Positions 1 to 9,352 are shown, numbered from the stretch's first letter. The stretch is 64,000 nucleotides of DNA from an uncultured Pedobacter sp. (GCF_913776295.1 NZ_CAJYOJ010000077.1:1-64000), one strand, 5' to 3'. The notes: generated by a model not told the origin, from the sequence alone. Translations and numbers: made by a program.

Positions 1-71
1 AATTTTTCGGACTCCACCGACCAAGCCCTATTACTGGCTTTGAAAGAAAAATTTTCAGCCGGCATTTTTTG

Positions 72-95
72 TTACTTTTTGATGCCAAAAAGTAA
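72..95. repeat. 9-bp inverted repeat in the left-edge gene-free stretch
   Basis: TTACTTTTT and AAAAAGTAA are perfect 9-bp arms around the loop GATGCC. It lies in the ~250 bases between the window edge and the end of aguA, where I see no gene. It could act as a hairpin beyond the aguA 3' end or be part of a dispersed intergenic repeat. A genome search would tell which. Confidence 0.5.
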
Positions 96-250
96 GAGCC
101 ATTCGGCGGCGGTGAGCCGAGGCAAGACTGTGCTGTATGGCATAAGAAATCAGTTACGTCATTTATATTGATTTTTATACCATAAATTATTCCTCAGGAT
201 GACAATCGCGCAGAATGGAAATGGAAACTACCAACTTGCCAACTCCAAAC

Positions 251-1327
251 TTAAACCGCTGGTTCCTGCTGACTCAAACAATGAAAGCTACCCAAACCCC
301 AGATGATATCAACCGAGTTGATCCCTACTACCTTCCGGTCAGGGAAACAGCCCTGAATAATATCTAAAGCTTTCTGGTCGTTCACATCATCAAAAACCGG
401 AACAATTACAGCCGAATTGGCAATGTAAAAATTGGCATAGGAAGCCGGCAAACGGGTATCATCATAGATTACAGGCGAAGGCATTGGCAATTCGACAATG
501 TTCAGGGGCCTGCCATCTTTTAATCTCATTTCTTTCAGTGCCGCTAAGTTTTCTTGTAGCAACACATAATTTTCATCCAAAGGATTATTTTCTACGACCG
601 TTAAAACGGTATCTTCGTTTACGAAACGGGTAATGTCATCGATATGACCATCCGTATCATCACCTACAATGCCATCGCCCAGCCATAACACCTGATCCTG
701 GCCATAATATTCAAGCAAATATTGTTCTATCTGCTCCTTTGTTAAATGTGGATTACGATTCTCATTCAGGAGACATGCTGTAGTCGTTAAAACCGTACCA
801 GCACCATTAAACTCTACAGAACCACCTTCCATTACAATATCAGGATTGAATAATGGCAAATTAAAATGTTTCGCAATTTTAGTCGGCACTACATCGTCCA
901 GGTCAAACGGAGGGTACTTACCGCCCCAGGCATTGTAGCCCCAATCTACCACTGCTTTGTCATTGCCATTAAGCACAAATGCAGGCCCATGATCGCGGCA
1001 CCAGGCATCATTGGTTTCGTTGAAATAAAATTCAATCTGCGTTAAATCGGCATCTACTTTTTTAAGTTCGGCAATGGCAAAGGCTTTCATTTCTTCGTCT
1101 TTTACATTGATCCTTACTTTTTCACCCTCAGCCACCACTTTGATAAACTGGCAATAAGGGGCGTAAATAGTTTCGATCTTGCCCGGCCAACTGGCTTCTT
1201 TGTGTGGCCAGCTTAACCAGGTAGCCTCGTGTTTAGTCCACTCAGCAGGAAAAGCGTAACCTTGATTTTTCGGGGAATAATCGAAATGATTGATATTTAA
1301 ATCTTTTCTTGGCGGAAAGTTTGACAT
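251..1327 (-). CDS. aguA: agmatine deiminase
   Basis: It hydrolyses agmatine to N-carbamoylputrescine and ammonia in the cytoplasm, the first step of the agmatine route to putrescine. The 358-residue length is normal for this guanidino-modifying (pentein) family. The catalytic Cys350 lies in the C-terminal motif GSFHCLSQQ. The DTDGHIDD motif supplies the conserved His and Asp, and an early tract (WLSWPHKEASWPG) is typical of the family. There is no signal peptide. aguB, the next enzyme of the pathway, is on the same strand 870 bases upstream, separated by a four-helix-bundle gene and a tandem repeat. That spacing is odd because these two genes are usually adjacent. The identification is firm. 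Confidence 0.95.
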   Translation of the reverse strand: MSNFPPRKDLNINHFDYSPKNQGYAFPAEWTKHEATWLSWPHKEASWPGKIETIYAPYCQFIKVVAEGEKVRINVKDEEMKAFAIAELKKVDADLTQIEFYFNETNDAWCRDHGPAFVLNGNDKAVVDWGYNAWGGKYPPFDLDDVVPTKIAKHFNLPLFNPDIVMEGGSVEFNGAGTVLTTTACLLNENRNPHLTKEQIEQYLLEYYGQDQVLWLGDGIVGDDTDGHIDDITRFVNEDTVLTVVENNPLDENYVLLQENLAALKEMRLKDGRPLNIVELPMPSPVIYDDTRLPASYANFYIANSAVIVPVFDDVNDQKALDIIQGCFPDRKVVGINSVDIIWGLGSFHCLSQQEPAV

Positions 1328-1335
1328 ATGTTTTA

Positions 1336-1612
1336 GTCCGAAGTCGGGTGTCCGAGGTCCGGTGATTTAGTGTTAATAAAGTCCGAAACTCGGATGTCCG
1401 AGGTCCGGTGAGTTAATGTTAATAAAGTCCGAAAGTCGGGTGTCCGAGGTCCGGTGAGTTAATGTTAATAATGTCCGAAATCGAATATCCAAGGTCCGGT
1501 GAGTTAGTGTTAATAAGTCCGAAAGTCGAATGTCCGAAGTCCGGTGATTTAATGTTAATAATGTCCGAAAGTCGAATGTCCGAAGTCTGGTGATTTAGTG
1601 TTATTTTTCAAA
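1336..1612. repeat. six-copy 46-bp tandem repeat between the four-helix gene and aguA
   Basis: Units start at 1336, 1381, 1427, 1473, 1517 and 1563, are 44-46 bp long, and share the words GTCCGAAAGTC, GTCCGAGGTCCGGTGA and TTAATGTTAATAA. A decayed seventh start is near 1613. Copies differ by a few substitutions each, so the array is not a recent exact expansion. There are no unique spacers, so it is not CRISPR. It fills the ~360-base gap upstream of aguA and contains no gene. Confidence 0.9.
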
Positions 1613-1688
1613 GTCCAAAAGTGGAGTCCGAATATCTAGTTTCGTTAGCCATGGCTGCAATATTTTCAGACTTCGACCTCCACCTAAC

Positions 1689-2042
1689 TTAATTTAGCGA
1701 TTTGATTAAAGCCGAAATCATGATCAAAACCTCTTCACACGCCTGATAATGCTTTTGAAAGATTTCCTCAGTAATATATCCCCGCCTGATAGCTAAATGC
1801 AAACAATTCACGACTTCTATATCTGATCTTAATGCATAGCCTAAAAACTTTTTAAATTCTGGATTACTCTGTCCCGTGCTACCTTCTGCTATGTTTATAG
1901 AAATGGAGTCTGCTGCCCGTTTCGCTTGCGATGTTAGAACATAAATCTCTTCTTTGGGGAAAAATTTTGTCATTTTATCTATTTCATCTGCAAGATCTAA
2001 AGCTTTTTGCCAAACCTTAAGTTTTTCAAATTTAAAGGCCAT
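1689..2042 (-). CDS. four-helix bundle protein (S23 / Avd-like family)
   Basis: This 117-residue protein belongs to the four-helix-bundle family first seen as the 23S rRNA intervening-sequence protein. It has the N-terminal signature FEKLKVWQKA and the SINIAEG motif after the second helix. The rest is helical with no catalytic pattern. Family members include Avd, which partners a reverse transcriptase in diversity-generating retroelements, but no reverse transcriptase, template repeat or 23S rRNA gene lies nearby. Stand-alone members have no settled function. It sits alone between aguB and aguA, with the 46-bp array on one side (1336-1612) and oppositely oriented words of the same type on the other (2165-2194), as if it arrived as a unit. 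Confidence 0.85.
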   Translation of the reverse strand: MAFKFEKLKVWQKALDLADEIDKMTKFFPKEEIYVLTSQAKRAADSISINIAEGSTGQSNPEFKKFLGYALRSDIEVVNCLHLAIRRGYITEEIFQKHYQACEEVLIMISALIKSLN

Positions 2043-2164
2043 ATGTTATCAAAGGTTAAAGTTCGAAAATCAAATCTTTCTGATATAATCTGTTAAAATA
2101 TATACAAATTACAACTTCTTAAACTTTGAACCAAACCTTTGCCTGTTACAGTTATAAGCCTGGG

Positions 2165-2194
2165 CTTCCGACTTCGGTCTCCCGACCTCTGACT
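2165..2194. repeat. inverted counterpart of the GTCCGAAGTCGG words
   Basis: CTTCCGACTTCGG followed by CTCCCGACCTCTGACT is, on the minus strand, a run of AGTC-AGAGGTCGG-GAGACCGAAGTCGG words. These match the vocabulary of the 1336-1612 array in the opposite orientation. The four-helix gene lies between the two. The arms match as short words, not as a long perfect inverted repeat. Confidence 0.6.
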
Positions 2195-2197
2195 CAT

Positions 2198-3073
2198 TTA
2201 ATCCCCATCAATATACCTTTTCGTGATCGGCTGGTAAGAATCAATTCTTCTGTCTCTTAAAAACGGCCAATGTTTACGCATAAAATCGCTTTGATCGAGA
2301 TCCAGTTCCACTACTTCGGTTTCTTCCTGATCATGCGAAGCTAGATAAAGTAACCGGCCCTGTGCATTGGTAGCAAAACTGCCTCCCCAGAATTTCATTG
2401 CGCCATCCTGCTCAAAACCTACCCGGTTTACACTCACCACCGGAACTCCGTTTGCCACAGCATGCGAGCGTTGAATGGTTTGCCATGCATTGTACTGATC
2501 CTGATTGGTTTCCTCATCCTGATCGGTAGCCCAACCAATTGCTGTTGGATAAAACATGATATCGGCACCCATTAATGCGGTAATACGGGACGCTTCCGGA
2601 TACCATTGATCCCAGCAGATTAGAATTCCGATCTTGGCGAATTTGGTTTGGAAAACCTTATATCCCAAATCACCCGGTGTGAAATAAAACTTCTCATAGT
2701 AAGCCGGATCATCAGGAATATGCATTTTGCGATACTTACCTAAATATGCCCCATCGGCATCTAAAACAGCAGTAGTGTTGTGATACAAACCTTCGGCGCG
2801 TTTTTCAAACAGCGAAGCAATAATCACTACGCCTAATTCTTTCGCAACTACCTGCAAAGCATCGGTTGACGGGCCTGGAATAGCTTCCGCCAGGTCGAAG
2901 TTGTCGTAATCTTCCACATCGCAGAAGTACAGGGATGTGAAAAGTTCCTGTAAACACACAATCTGTGCTCCCTTTGCAGCAGCGTCCCTTACTTTCGTAA
3001 TGGCTTTATCTAAATTTTCCTGTTTATCTTTAGTACAGCTCATCTGCACTAAACCAACATTTACTTTCTTCAT
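2198..3073 (-). CDS. aguB: N-carbamoylputrescine amidase
   Basis: It converts N-carbamoylputrescine to putrescine, CO2 and ammonia, completing the pathway begun by AguA. It is a cytoplasmic nitrilase-superfamily enzyme of 291 residues, the usual length. The catalytic triad is visible: Glu43 in CLQELF, Lys116 in KYRKMHIPDD and Cys153 in ILICWDQWYPEA. The YHNTTAVLDADG and KFYFTPGD tracts are typical of the AguB branch. The start is supported by the conserved first strand KVNVGLVQM. A candidate promoter lies about 90 bases upstream. It is the first gene of a broken aguB-aguA pair. Confidence 0.95.
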   Translation of the reverse strand: MKKVNVGLVQMSCTKDKQENLDKAITKVRDAAAKGAQIVCLQELFTSLYFCDVEDYDNFDLAEAIPGPSTDALQVVAKELGVVIIASLFEKRAEGLYHNTTAVLDADGAYLGKYRKMHIPDDPAYYEKFYFTPGDLGYKVFQTKFAKIGILICWDQWYPEASRITALMGADIMFYPTAIGWATDQDEETNQDQYNAWQTIQRSHAVANGVPVVSVNRVGFEQDGAMKFWGGSFATNAQGRLLYLASHDQEETEVVELDLDQSDFMRKHWPFLRDRRIDSYQPITKRYIDGD

Positions 3074-3163
3074 TTCTTAAAATTATTGGATAAGCGAATG
3101 TTAAAATGAATGAGTTTACCAACCATTCCGCCATTCAAAATCCAGTCATGCTAAATCTGGATG

Positions 3164-3171
3164 CAAAGTTA
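3164..3171 (-). promoter_or_regulatory. candidate -7 box for aguB
   Basis: On the minus strand this reads TAACTTTG, a perfect match to the Bacteroidota -7 consensus TAnnTTTG. No good -33 TTTG is found at 19-21 bases, which lowers confidence. The implied 5' leader is about 85 bases. Confidence 0.45.
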
Positions 3172-3350
3172 CTATTTTGTTTAAAAGTAGAACGGCATAA
3201 AATTGTAAATGTTATTTAAAATAAGCTTCAATCATTTTCGCCAAACATGATGATTTCTTGTTTTTAAACGCAAGCTCAGGAGCGCAATAAGATGACTCAA
3301 TTGCGTGGCTTAACTTTGAAACACCTGTAAATGATAAGATCATTCAAAGC

Positions 3351-4493
3351 CTATTCTCCTTCTTCTCCTCCATTTTTCATTTTCATTAAAATGGCATAGG
3401 CATTTTTTGTCACTACATTACCGGGCTTTTTATTGGTTTTGATTTCTATAAATCCATCCATAGTTGTTCCAATTTCTACATTAACCATTTTGTAGTGTTG
3501 GTGGCCCAGTTCTTCGAAAATGTAATACTTATTTTCCCATTTAACTACAGCATCTTCCGGTAAAGCATCAACGGTTTCGTTGCCGATAGAAATGGCTGCA
3601 TTCAGAAAGGAGCCTGGTAATAGTTTACGATCTGAATTTTGGATATCGCAATGCACGGTGGTAGTCCGGTCGTCTTCAATACTGGGTGTAATCAGATGTA
3701 TTTTAGCGATATATTTCTTTTCGGGATTTGTCGTTGTGTTACAGACAACCTCCTGTCCTGGTTTTAAACTGGCTGCATCTTTTTCAAGTACAGTGAGGTT
3801 TGCGTGTAATTCTCCCGGCCCTATCAATTCAAATAAAATATCGGTTGCATTCACAAACTTGCCCGTGTTTACATTCACCTTGGTAACATAGCCACTAATG
3901 GGCGAATAAATTTTGATGGTACGGGTGATCGAATTTTCGTTTAAAGTTTCAGGATTAATGCCAATTAGCCTCAGTTTTTGAGCAAGCGCTTTTACCAAAA
4001 CTTTTTGGTTGTTATAATCGCTCTCGGTTTGCTGAAAGATTTTATCGCTCGTTGCCTTGGTTTGATTTAGTCCCTTTTGCCTGGTATAATCTGCCACCAA
4101 AAACTTCAGCCTGTTTTGAGCAGTCAGGTAATCTTGCTGCAGTTGAATGTACTGCTGATCTTCAACGGTAGCTAAAACTGCCCCTTTGTTGACAAACATT
4201 CCGGGCATGATAATCATTTTCTTAATATAGCCACCCATAGGTACACTTACGGAATAGGTGTTTTCTGGTGGTACATCTACAACACCATTAACATTAATGG
4301 TACTATGCATTGTTTTTTGTGTGACTTTGCCCGTTAAAATCCCGGCATTTTTTACCTGAGCATCGGTGAGTTGTACCTCGTCGGCATTTGCCATTGCAGG
4401 TTTCTCTGCCTGAGCGGTTTCTTTTTTATCTGCACTGGTGCAAGCCAGTAAAAGTGACATGCAAACCAATCCCGCTAATATTTGAGTTTTCAT
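3351..4493 (-). CDS. RND efflux periplasmic adaptor (CzcB/CusB type), lipoprotein
   Basis: This is the membrane-fusion subunit linking the inner-membrane pump to the outer-membrane channel of a heavy-metal RND system. Its 380 residues begin with a lipoprotein signal ending in LLAC (Cys18), so it is anchored by lipid. A barrel-sandwich half (VSVPMGGYIKKMII) near residue 85, a coiled-coil hairpin around 115-185, the second half (IYSPISGYVTKVNV) near 195, and a beta-barrel follow. It starts 6 bases after the pump gene stops and is the last gene of a three-gene operon. Metal specificity cannot be read from this protein; the pump suggests divalent cations. Confidence 0.9.
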   Translation of the reverse strand: MKTQILAGLVCMSLLLACTSADKKETAQAEKPAMANADEVQLTDAQVKNAGILTGKVTQKTMHSTINVNGVVDVPPENTYSVSVPMGGYIKKMIIMPGMFVNKGAVLATVEDQQYIQLQQDYLTAQNRLKFLVADYTRQKGLNQTKATSDKIFQQTESDYNNQKVLVKALAQKLRLIGINPETLNENSITRTIKIYSPISGYVTKVNVNTGKFVNATDILFELIGPGELHANLTVLEKDAASLKPGQEVVCNTTTNPEKKYIAKIHLITPSIEDDRTTTVHCDIQNSDRKLLPGSFLNAAISIGNETVDALPEDAVVKWENKYYIFEELGHQHYKMVNVEIGTTMDGFIEIKTNKKPGNVVTKNAYAILMKMKNGGEEGE

Positions 4494-4499
4494 TTTATC

Positions 4500-7400
4500 T
4501 TATTTATCTGTTGCTGTAATACGTTCAATTTCAAAAGCAGCTTCGTTAAATTGCTGCACTTTATCATAATATTCTGCTTTAACCTGTATGAACTGGTTAA
4601 CCAGTATCACCCAGTCCAAATAAGCAATCTCGCCAGCATTAAGTTTATCAGAAGCCGTTCTGAAAATATCACCAGCGTTTCTTAACGCGATTTTATGGTA
4701 AGAACTGATCAGCTTTTCAAGCCGGGTATAGCGTTCAACTGCGTTTACTAAATTATTATCCAAAGTTTTTTTTGTTAAGGCCAATTCTTTTTCACGCTGT
4801 TGGATAAGGATGCCATTGGCTTTAATACGGGAATTTTGCGCACCGAAAAAGATTGGAATTCCAACACCAATACTAACAGAAGAAAACCTTTTACTTTTGT
4901 CGAAATACTGCTCTGCCCCAATACTGTTGGTTTGCCAACCGATAATACTCGAATTATTGTAACCAAAACTTAAAGAAGGCATCAATTTACTTTTTTCAAG
5001 TGCCTTTTGCTGCCTGGCCAATACCAGCTGCTCTTCGCCCAATTGCAACAAGGGATGGCTGAGTTCATCCTGTTTAAATAAAAGCCTTGTGGAGTAAAGC
5101 AGGCTATCGGCCTTCGGGTACAGGTTTTCACGGCTATTTAACAAAAAACTAAACCTGTTTTGCATCAATACAGCATCTGTTTTAAGCAGCTCCAGTTGAT
5201 TGTTAATTTGCTGCTTTTGATTTTCTGCAGTGCGAAGTTCCAGCAAATCAACATCACCGGATTTAAAACGCTGCGTAGATTTATCTAGAAATGCACCATA
5301 AACACTATCGGCCCAAAGTAATAATTTTTGTTTTTCGCTTAATAGCAAAAGGCTATAATAGGCCGATTTTACCTCTGTTTTCAAATCGAGCTGACGGGCA
5401 TCCACTTCAATCTCGCTGATGCGGAGATTTGTTTTGTGAGCCGCAGATTGCCTGGCATACACCGATGGAAAATCAAGTGTTTGCATGACAGAAAATTTAT
5501 TGTCATTCGCCAGGCTATTGAATTTACCATAATCGAAACTGACTCCTGTTTTTGGCGCATCAAAACTACTTTTGGCTATTTGCTGATAATACTGAACGTT
5601 GCTTTTGGCAATCTGCAGCGATAGGTTGTTTTTAACAGCAGTATCCAGTGCTGCTTTTAAGCTGATATTTTTTTGAGCATTCGCATGGAAAGTCCCAAAA
5701 AGTATTATCAGCGCAGTTATGGCAAGTTTATTTTTGGGTTTAAAATACGAAAAGCCCTTTTCAAACAATATGTATAACATGGGCAAAACAAATAACGTTA
5801 GTAAGGTAGAGATTAATAAACCACCAATAACCACTGTAGCCAGCGGCTTTTGGACCGCACCACCTGCTCCGGTACTGATCGCCATCGGAATAAAACCTAG
5901 CGATGGAACCAGGGCAGTCATTAGAACAGCACGTAGCTTCGATTTCGTTGCATGGATAACGATCCGCTTTACATCAGTCCACCCCTCTTTTTTTAACCGG
6001 TTAAATTCCGAAACCAGTAAAATTCCGTTCAATACGGCTACACCAAAAAGCGCGATAAAGCCAACCCCTGCAGAAATACTGAAAGGCAGATCCCTGATCC
6101 ACAGGGCAAATATGCCACCCGTTGCGGAAAGCGGAATGGCCGTGTAGATTAGAAGACCTTGTTTAACCGAACTGAAAGCAAAATACAGGAGTAAGAAAAT
6201 TAGTAATAAAGCGATCGGAACTACAATTGCCAAACGTGATTTTGCTGCCGTCATGTTTTCGAAAGAGCCACCATAAGAAATGGTATAACCTTTAGGTAAG
6301 TTAAGTTTTGCACCGGCTTTCTGTTGTAATTCTTCTACAATCGACTGAACATCTCTATCCTTAACATTAAATCCAACAATGATCCGGCGTTTGGTATCTT
6401 CCCTTTGAATCTGATTAACCCCTTCCACTTCTTCTATATTTGCTACCATGCTTAAAGGCACCTGGGTACCGGATTTGGTTAAAACCATCAGATTTTCAAC
6501 GTCTTTGATATTCTTTCTGGCTGCCTCATCCAGGCGTACCACCATATCAAAACGTTTTTCTCCTTCGTAAACCTGGCCGGCCACCTGGCCTGCAAAAGCA
6601 GTATTAACCACGCGGTTTACATCACCCACGTTTATACCATATTTTGCCATACCATCGCGGTTGTATTTAATCACCACCTGGGGCATTCCTGTAACCTGTT
6701 CCTCATAAACATTAATGGCGCCCTTAACCGTACCGATTATACCTCCTAAACGTTTGGCATAAACAGCCAGCGAATCCAGATCTTCCCCAAATATCTTACA
6801 AACCACATCCTGCCTCGCTCCGGTCATCAGTTCGTTAAACCGCATTTGTACCGGAAATTGAAAGCCTACCGTAATGCCGGGGATAACTTCAACAGCCTTG
6901 GTCATTTTAGCACTCAATTCCGGAAATGATCTGGCGGAAGTCCATTCTTTTTTAGGTTTTAAAATCACCATCATATCTCCTGCTTCAAAAGGCATGGGAT
7001 CTGTCGGCACTTCGGCACTTCCTATTTTGGTTACTATTTTTTGCACCTCCGGAAATTTCTCCAACAGAATTTTCGATGCTTTCTGTGTAGTTTCAATCGT
7101 ATTGTTCAGGTTACTTCCGGTAAGTAGACGGGTCTCCACTGCAAAGTCTCCCTCTTCCAACTGTGGAATAAATTCGCCACCGAGGGTACCCATTATAAAA
7201 ATAGAAACGGCAAATAGGGAAAGCGTAACCACCAGAATGGTTTTTGGAAAACGAAGTACTTTACTCAATACTGGCTGATACTTTCTCTCGAGCCAGGCCA
7301 TCAACTTATCGGTTAGGTTTCTTTTATGGCTGATGGTTTTATTCAGACACAAAGCCGACATCATTGGCACATAAGTAATGGATAAGAGAAAAGCCCCAAG

Positions 7401-8864
7401 AATAGCAAAAGCAATGGTCCAGGCCATGGGTTTAAACATCTTACCTTCAATACCTTCCAATGATAAAATGGGCAGATAAACAATAAGTATAATAATCTGG
7501 CTGAACACCGCCGATTTAATCATCGATCCGGTTGATTTTTCCACTTCATTATCCATCTGGTTTTGATCTATTTTACCAATGGCCTTAAAGTGTTTGCTGT
7601 GCGAGAAGCGGTGGAGAATGGCTTCTACCACAATTACAGAACCATCTACAATTAAACCAAAATCTATGGCTCCAAGCGACATCAGATTTCCACCCACTCC
7701 AAACTTGTTCATCAATATGATGGCAAAAAGCATGGATAGCGGGATTACAGAGGATACGATCAAACCGGCACGAAGATTCCCTAAGAAAAACACCAGTACA
7801 AAAATCACAATCAGTGCACCCTCCATTAGGTTGGTTTCTACCGTACTAATGGCATTATCAACCATTTTTGTCCGATCTAAGAAGGGCTCGATTACCACAC
7901 CATCAGGAACCATGGTTTGAATTTTCGCAATTTTATCTTTTACCCGCTTAACCACAACAGAAGAATTTTCGCCCTTTAACATCATCACAACAGCTCCTGC
8001 AACCTCACCTTGCGCGTTATAAGTCATGGCACCATAACGTATGGCCGAACCATACTGAACTTTGGCAACCTGCCCCATCAAAACAGGCATTCCGTTTTCA
8101 AGCGTTTTCACCACAATCTTTTCGATATCGGCCAGATTAGAGGTTAATCCTTCGCTTCGGATGTATAAAACGGTTGGTCCTTTTTCGATATACGCGCCAC
8201 CTGTGTTTTCGTTGTTTTTTTCCAGGGCATCGAATATTTCGGCAATGGTAAGTCCATAGGCTTTAAGTTGGTCTTGCCTCACGGCAACTTCGTACTGTTT
8301 CAGCCTGCCGCCAAAACTAGATACCTCTGCCACCCCGGGAGTACCCAAAAGTTGTCGCCTCACTATCCAATCCTGAATAGTACGCAATTCCTGTTCGTTG
8401 AATTTGCCTTCGTAACCTTTTTTTGGCCGAACTACATACTGGTATATTTCGCCTAAGCCCGTTGAAACAGGAGCCATCGCCGGCGACCCTATGCCTTGTG
8501 GAATTTCCTGCTGTACCTGCTGTAAGCGTTCGGCAATTTGCTGTCTTGCCCAGTAAACATCAGTGTCTTCCGTAAAAACGATCGTAACCAACGAAAGTCC
8601 GAAACGTGAAAAACTCCTGATCTGCTTCAGCCCCGAAATACTGCTACAAGCTTGTTCAATAGGAAACGTAATAAGACGCTCGATATCTGGTGCGCCTAAT
8701 GATGGAGATACGGTAATGACCTGCACCTGATTGTCGGTGATATCGGGAAGTGCATCTATCGGTAATTTGGTAACCTCGTAAGCACCCCAACCAATCAGTG
8801 AGCATACAAACAATCCAATAATCAGTTTATTCCGGATGGAAAAACCGATAATTTTATTTAACAT
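4500..8864 (-). CDS. CzcA/CusA-family metal RND pump fused to a TolC-like channel
   Basis: This 1454-residue fusion exports heavy metals across both membranes. Residues 1-~1040 are a full HME-RND pump with 12 membrane segments. Segment 4 reads AIDFGLIVDGSVIVVE, placing Asp401, Asp407 and Glu414 where CzcA of Cupriavidus has D402, D408 and E415. This pattern is typical of divalent cations (Co/Zn/Cd/Ni) rather than Cu/Ag. Residues ~1065-1454 are an outer-membrane efflux protein with two long helical repeats. Between them, residues 1042-1063 look like a complete signal peptide: KPKNK, a hydrophobic stretch, then HANA before Gln1064. The fused product may therefore be cut by signal peptidase. Single ORF, no frameshift seen. 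CusA-TolC fusions are known in Bacteroidota. Confidence 0.93.
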   Translation of the reverse strand: MLNKIIGFSIRNKLIIGLFVCSLIGWGAYEVTKLPIDALPDITDNQVQVITVSPSLGAPDIERLITFPIEQACSSISGLKQIRSFSRFGLSLVTIVFTEDTDVYWARQQIAERLQQVQQEIPQGIGSPAMAPVSTGLGEIYQYVVRPKKGYEGKFNEQELRTIQDWIVRRQLLGTPGVAEVSSFGGRLKQYEVAVRQDQLKAYGLTIAEIFDALEKNNENTGGAYIEKGPTVLYIRSEGLTSNLADIEKIVVKTLENGMPVLMGQVAKVQYGSAIRYGAMTYNAQGEVAGAVVMMLKGENSSVVVKRVKDKIAKIQTMVPDGVVIEPFLDRTKMVDNAISTVETNLMEGALIVIFVLVFFLGNLRAGLIVSSVIPLSMLFAIILMNKFGVGGNLMSLGAIDFGLIVDGSVIVVEAILHRFSHSKHFKAIGKIDQNQMDNEVEKSTGSMIKSAVFSQIIILIVYLPILSLEGIEGKMFKPMAWTIAFAILGAFLLSITYVPMMSALCLNKTISHKRNLTDKLMAWLERKYQPVLSKVLRFPKTILVVTLSLFAVSIFIMGTLGGEFIPQLEEGDFAVETRLLTGSNLNNTIETTQKASKILLEKFPEVQKIVTKIGSAEVPTDPMPFEAGDMMVILKPKKEWTSARSFPELSAKMTKAVEVIPGITVGFQFPVQMRFNELMTGARQDVVCKIFGEDLDSLAVYAKRLGGIIGTVKGAINVYEEQVTGMPQVVIKYNRDGMAKYGINVGDVNRVVNTAFAGQVAGQVYEGEKRFDMVVRLDEAARKNIKDVENLMVLTKSGTQVPLSMVANIEEVEGVNQIQREDTKRRIIVGFNVKDRDVQSIVEELQQKAGAKLNLPKGYTISYGGSFENMTAAKSRLAIVVPIALLLIFLLLYFAFSSVKQGLLIYTAIPLSATGGIFALWIRDLPFSISAGVGFIALFGVAVLNGILLVSEFNRLKKEGWTDVKRIVIHATKSKLRAVLMTALVPSLGFIPMAISTGAGGAVQKPLATVVIGGLLISTLLTLFVLPMLYILFEKGFSYFKPKNKLAITALIILFGTFHANAQKNISLKAALDTAVKNNLSLQIAKSNVQYYQQIAKSSFDAPKTGVSFDYGKFNSLANDNKFSVMQTLDFPSVYARQSAAHKTNLRISEIEVDARQLDLKTEVKSAYYSLLLLSEKQKLLLWADSVYGAFLDKSTQRFKSGDVDLLELRTAENQKQQINNQLELLKTDAVLMQNRFSFLLNSRENLYPKADSLLYSTRLLFKQDELSHPLLQLGEEQLVLARQQKALEKSKLMPSLSFGYNNSSIIGWQTNSIGAEQYFDKSKRFSSVSIGVGIPIFFGAQNSRIKANGILIQQREKELALTKKTLDNNLVNAVERYTRLEKLISSYHKIALRNAGDIFRTASDKLNAGEIAYLDWVILVNQFIQVKAEYYDKVQQFNEAAFEIERITATDK

Positions 8865-8937
8865 GATAACTTAAATTAAAATACAGACATATCCAGAAAC
8901 CATCGTAAATGGTTCTGAAAAAAATTAAAAAGAAATT

Positions 8938-9318
8938 CTAAGCTATGGAGATGGGCGGGCGGAACAGGCTTCCGAAAGTAGGATTGCTGTAGCAATTGCT
9001 ATAATTAAAAGCCTTTTTGGTATAAATATTTAGACATACCACTTTTAGTAATATAAATTTTTCTGCCGGAACGCCAACTGATATGATATGATGACCATCA
9101 ATCTTTTTGAAGGGAAGTTTCATATCTTCTTCATCATCATGATCGTTCGGGTCTTGCCCAAAGTAATGCATTTCGAGAAAACCGATGAAACTAAGTTCTG
9201 CGTTTAGCTGATGATGCTGTAAATAGTGAAGAACAAGTTGAGGCATCTTGATCACTTCCCTGACAGAGGTATTAAAAATGAGCACAGGGAAAAGTAGCAG
9301 AAGTACAACTTTATTCAC
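8938..9318 (-). CDS. small exported acidic/His-containing protein leading the metal efflux operon
   Basis: This is a 126-residue protein with an N-terminal hydrophobic stretch (residues 4-17), so it is probably exported or membrane-anchored. A mid-region rich in Asp, Glu and His (GQDPNDHDDEEDMKLPFK) could bind metal. It ends in a conserved-looking LFRPPIS tail. No named domain is recognised. Similar short proteins head CusA/CzcA operons in other Bacteroidota, from memory rather than a search. The start is GTG, and the promoter box ends 3 bases before it, so the message may be leaderless. It is the first gene of the operon with the pump-channel fusion and the adaptor; a role in metal sensing or chaperoning is inference. 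Confidence 0.7.
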   Translation of the reverse strand: MNKVVLLLLFPVLIFNTSVREVIKMPQLVLHYLQHHQLNAELSFIGFLEMHYFGQDPNDHDDEEDMKLPFKKIDGHHIISVGVPAEKFILLKVVCLNIYTKKAFNYSNCYSNPTFGSLFRPPISIA

Positions 9319-9321
9319 CCT

Positions 9322-9352
9322 GCAAAGATAGTAAAGCCATAAAATAATTCAA
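9322..9352 (-). promoter_or_regulatory. promoter of the metal efflux operon
   Basis: On the minus strand: TTTG (9352-9349), 19 bases, then TATCTTTG (9329-9322). This is a full match to the Bacteroidota housekeeping promoter TTTG-N19-TAnnTTTG. Transcription would start within a few bases of the GTG codon at 9318. Confidence 0.75.

Noticed and set aside
1336..1612. CRISPR-like array
   Set aside because: Units follow each other without unique spacers and vary in sequence; no cas gene is present.
1689..2042. Diversity-generating retroelement accessory (Avd)
   Set aside because: No reverse transcriptase, template or variable repeat is found in the neighbourhood.
3580..8456. Several plus-strand frames opposite the efflux genes
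   Set aside because: They lie antisense to well-supported long genes and have no domains or starts of their own.
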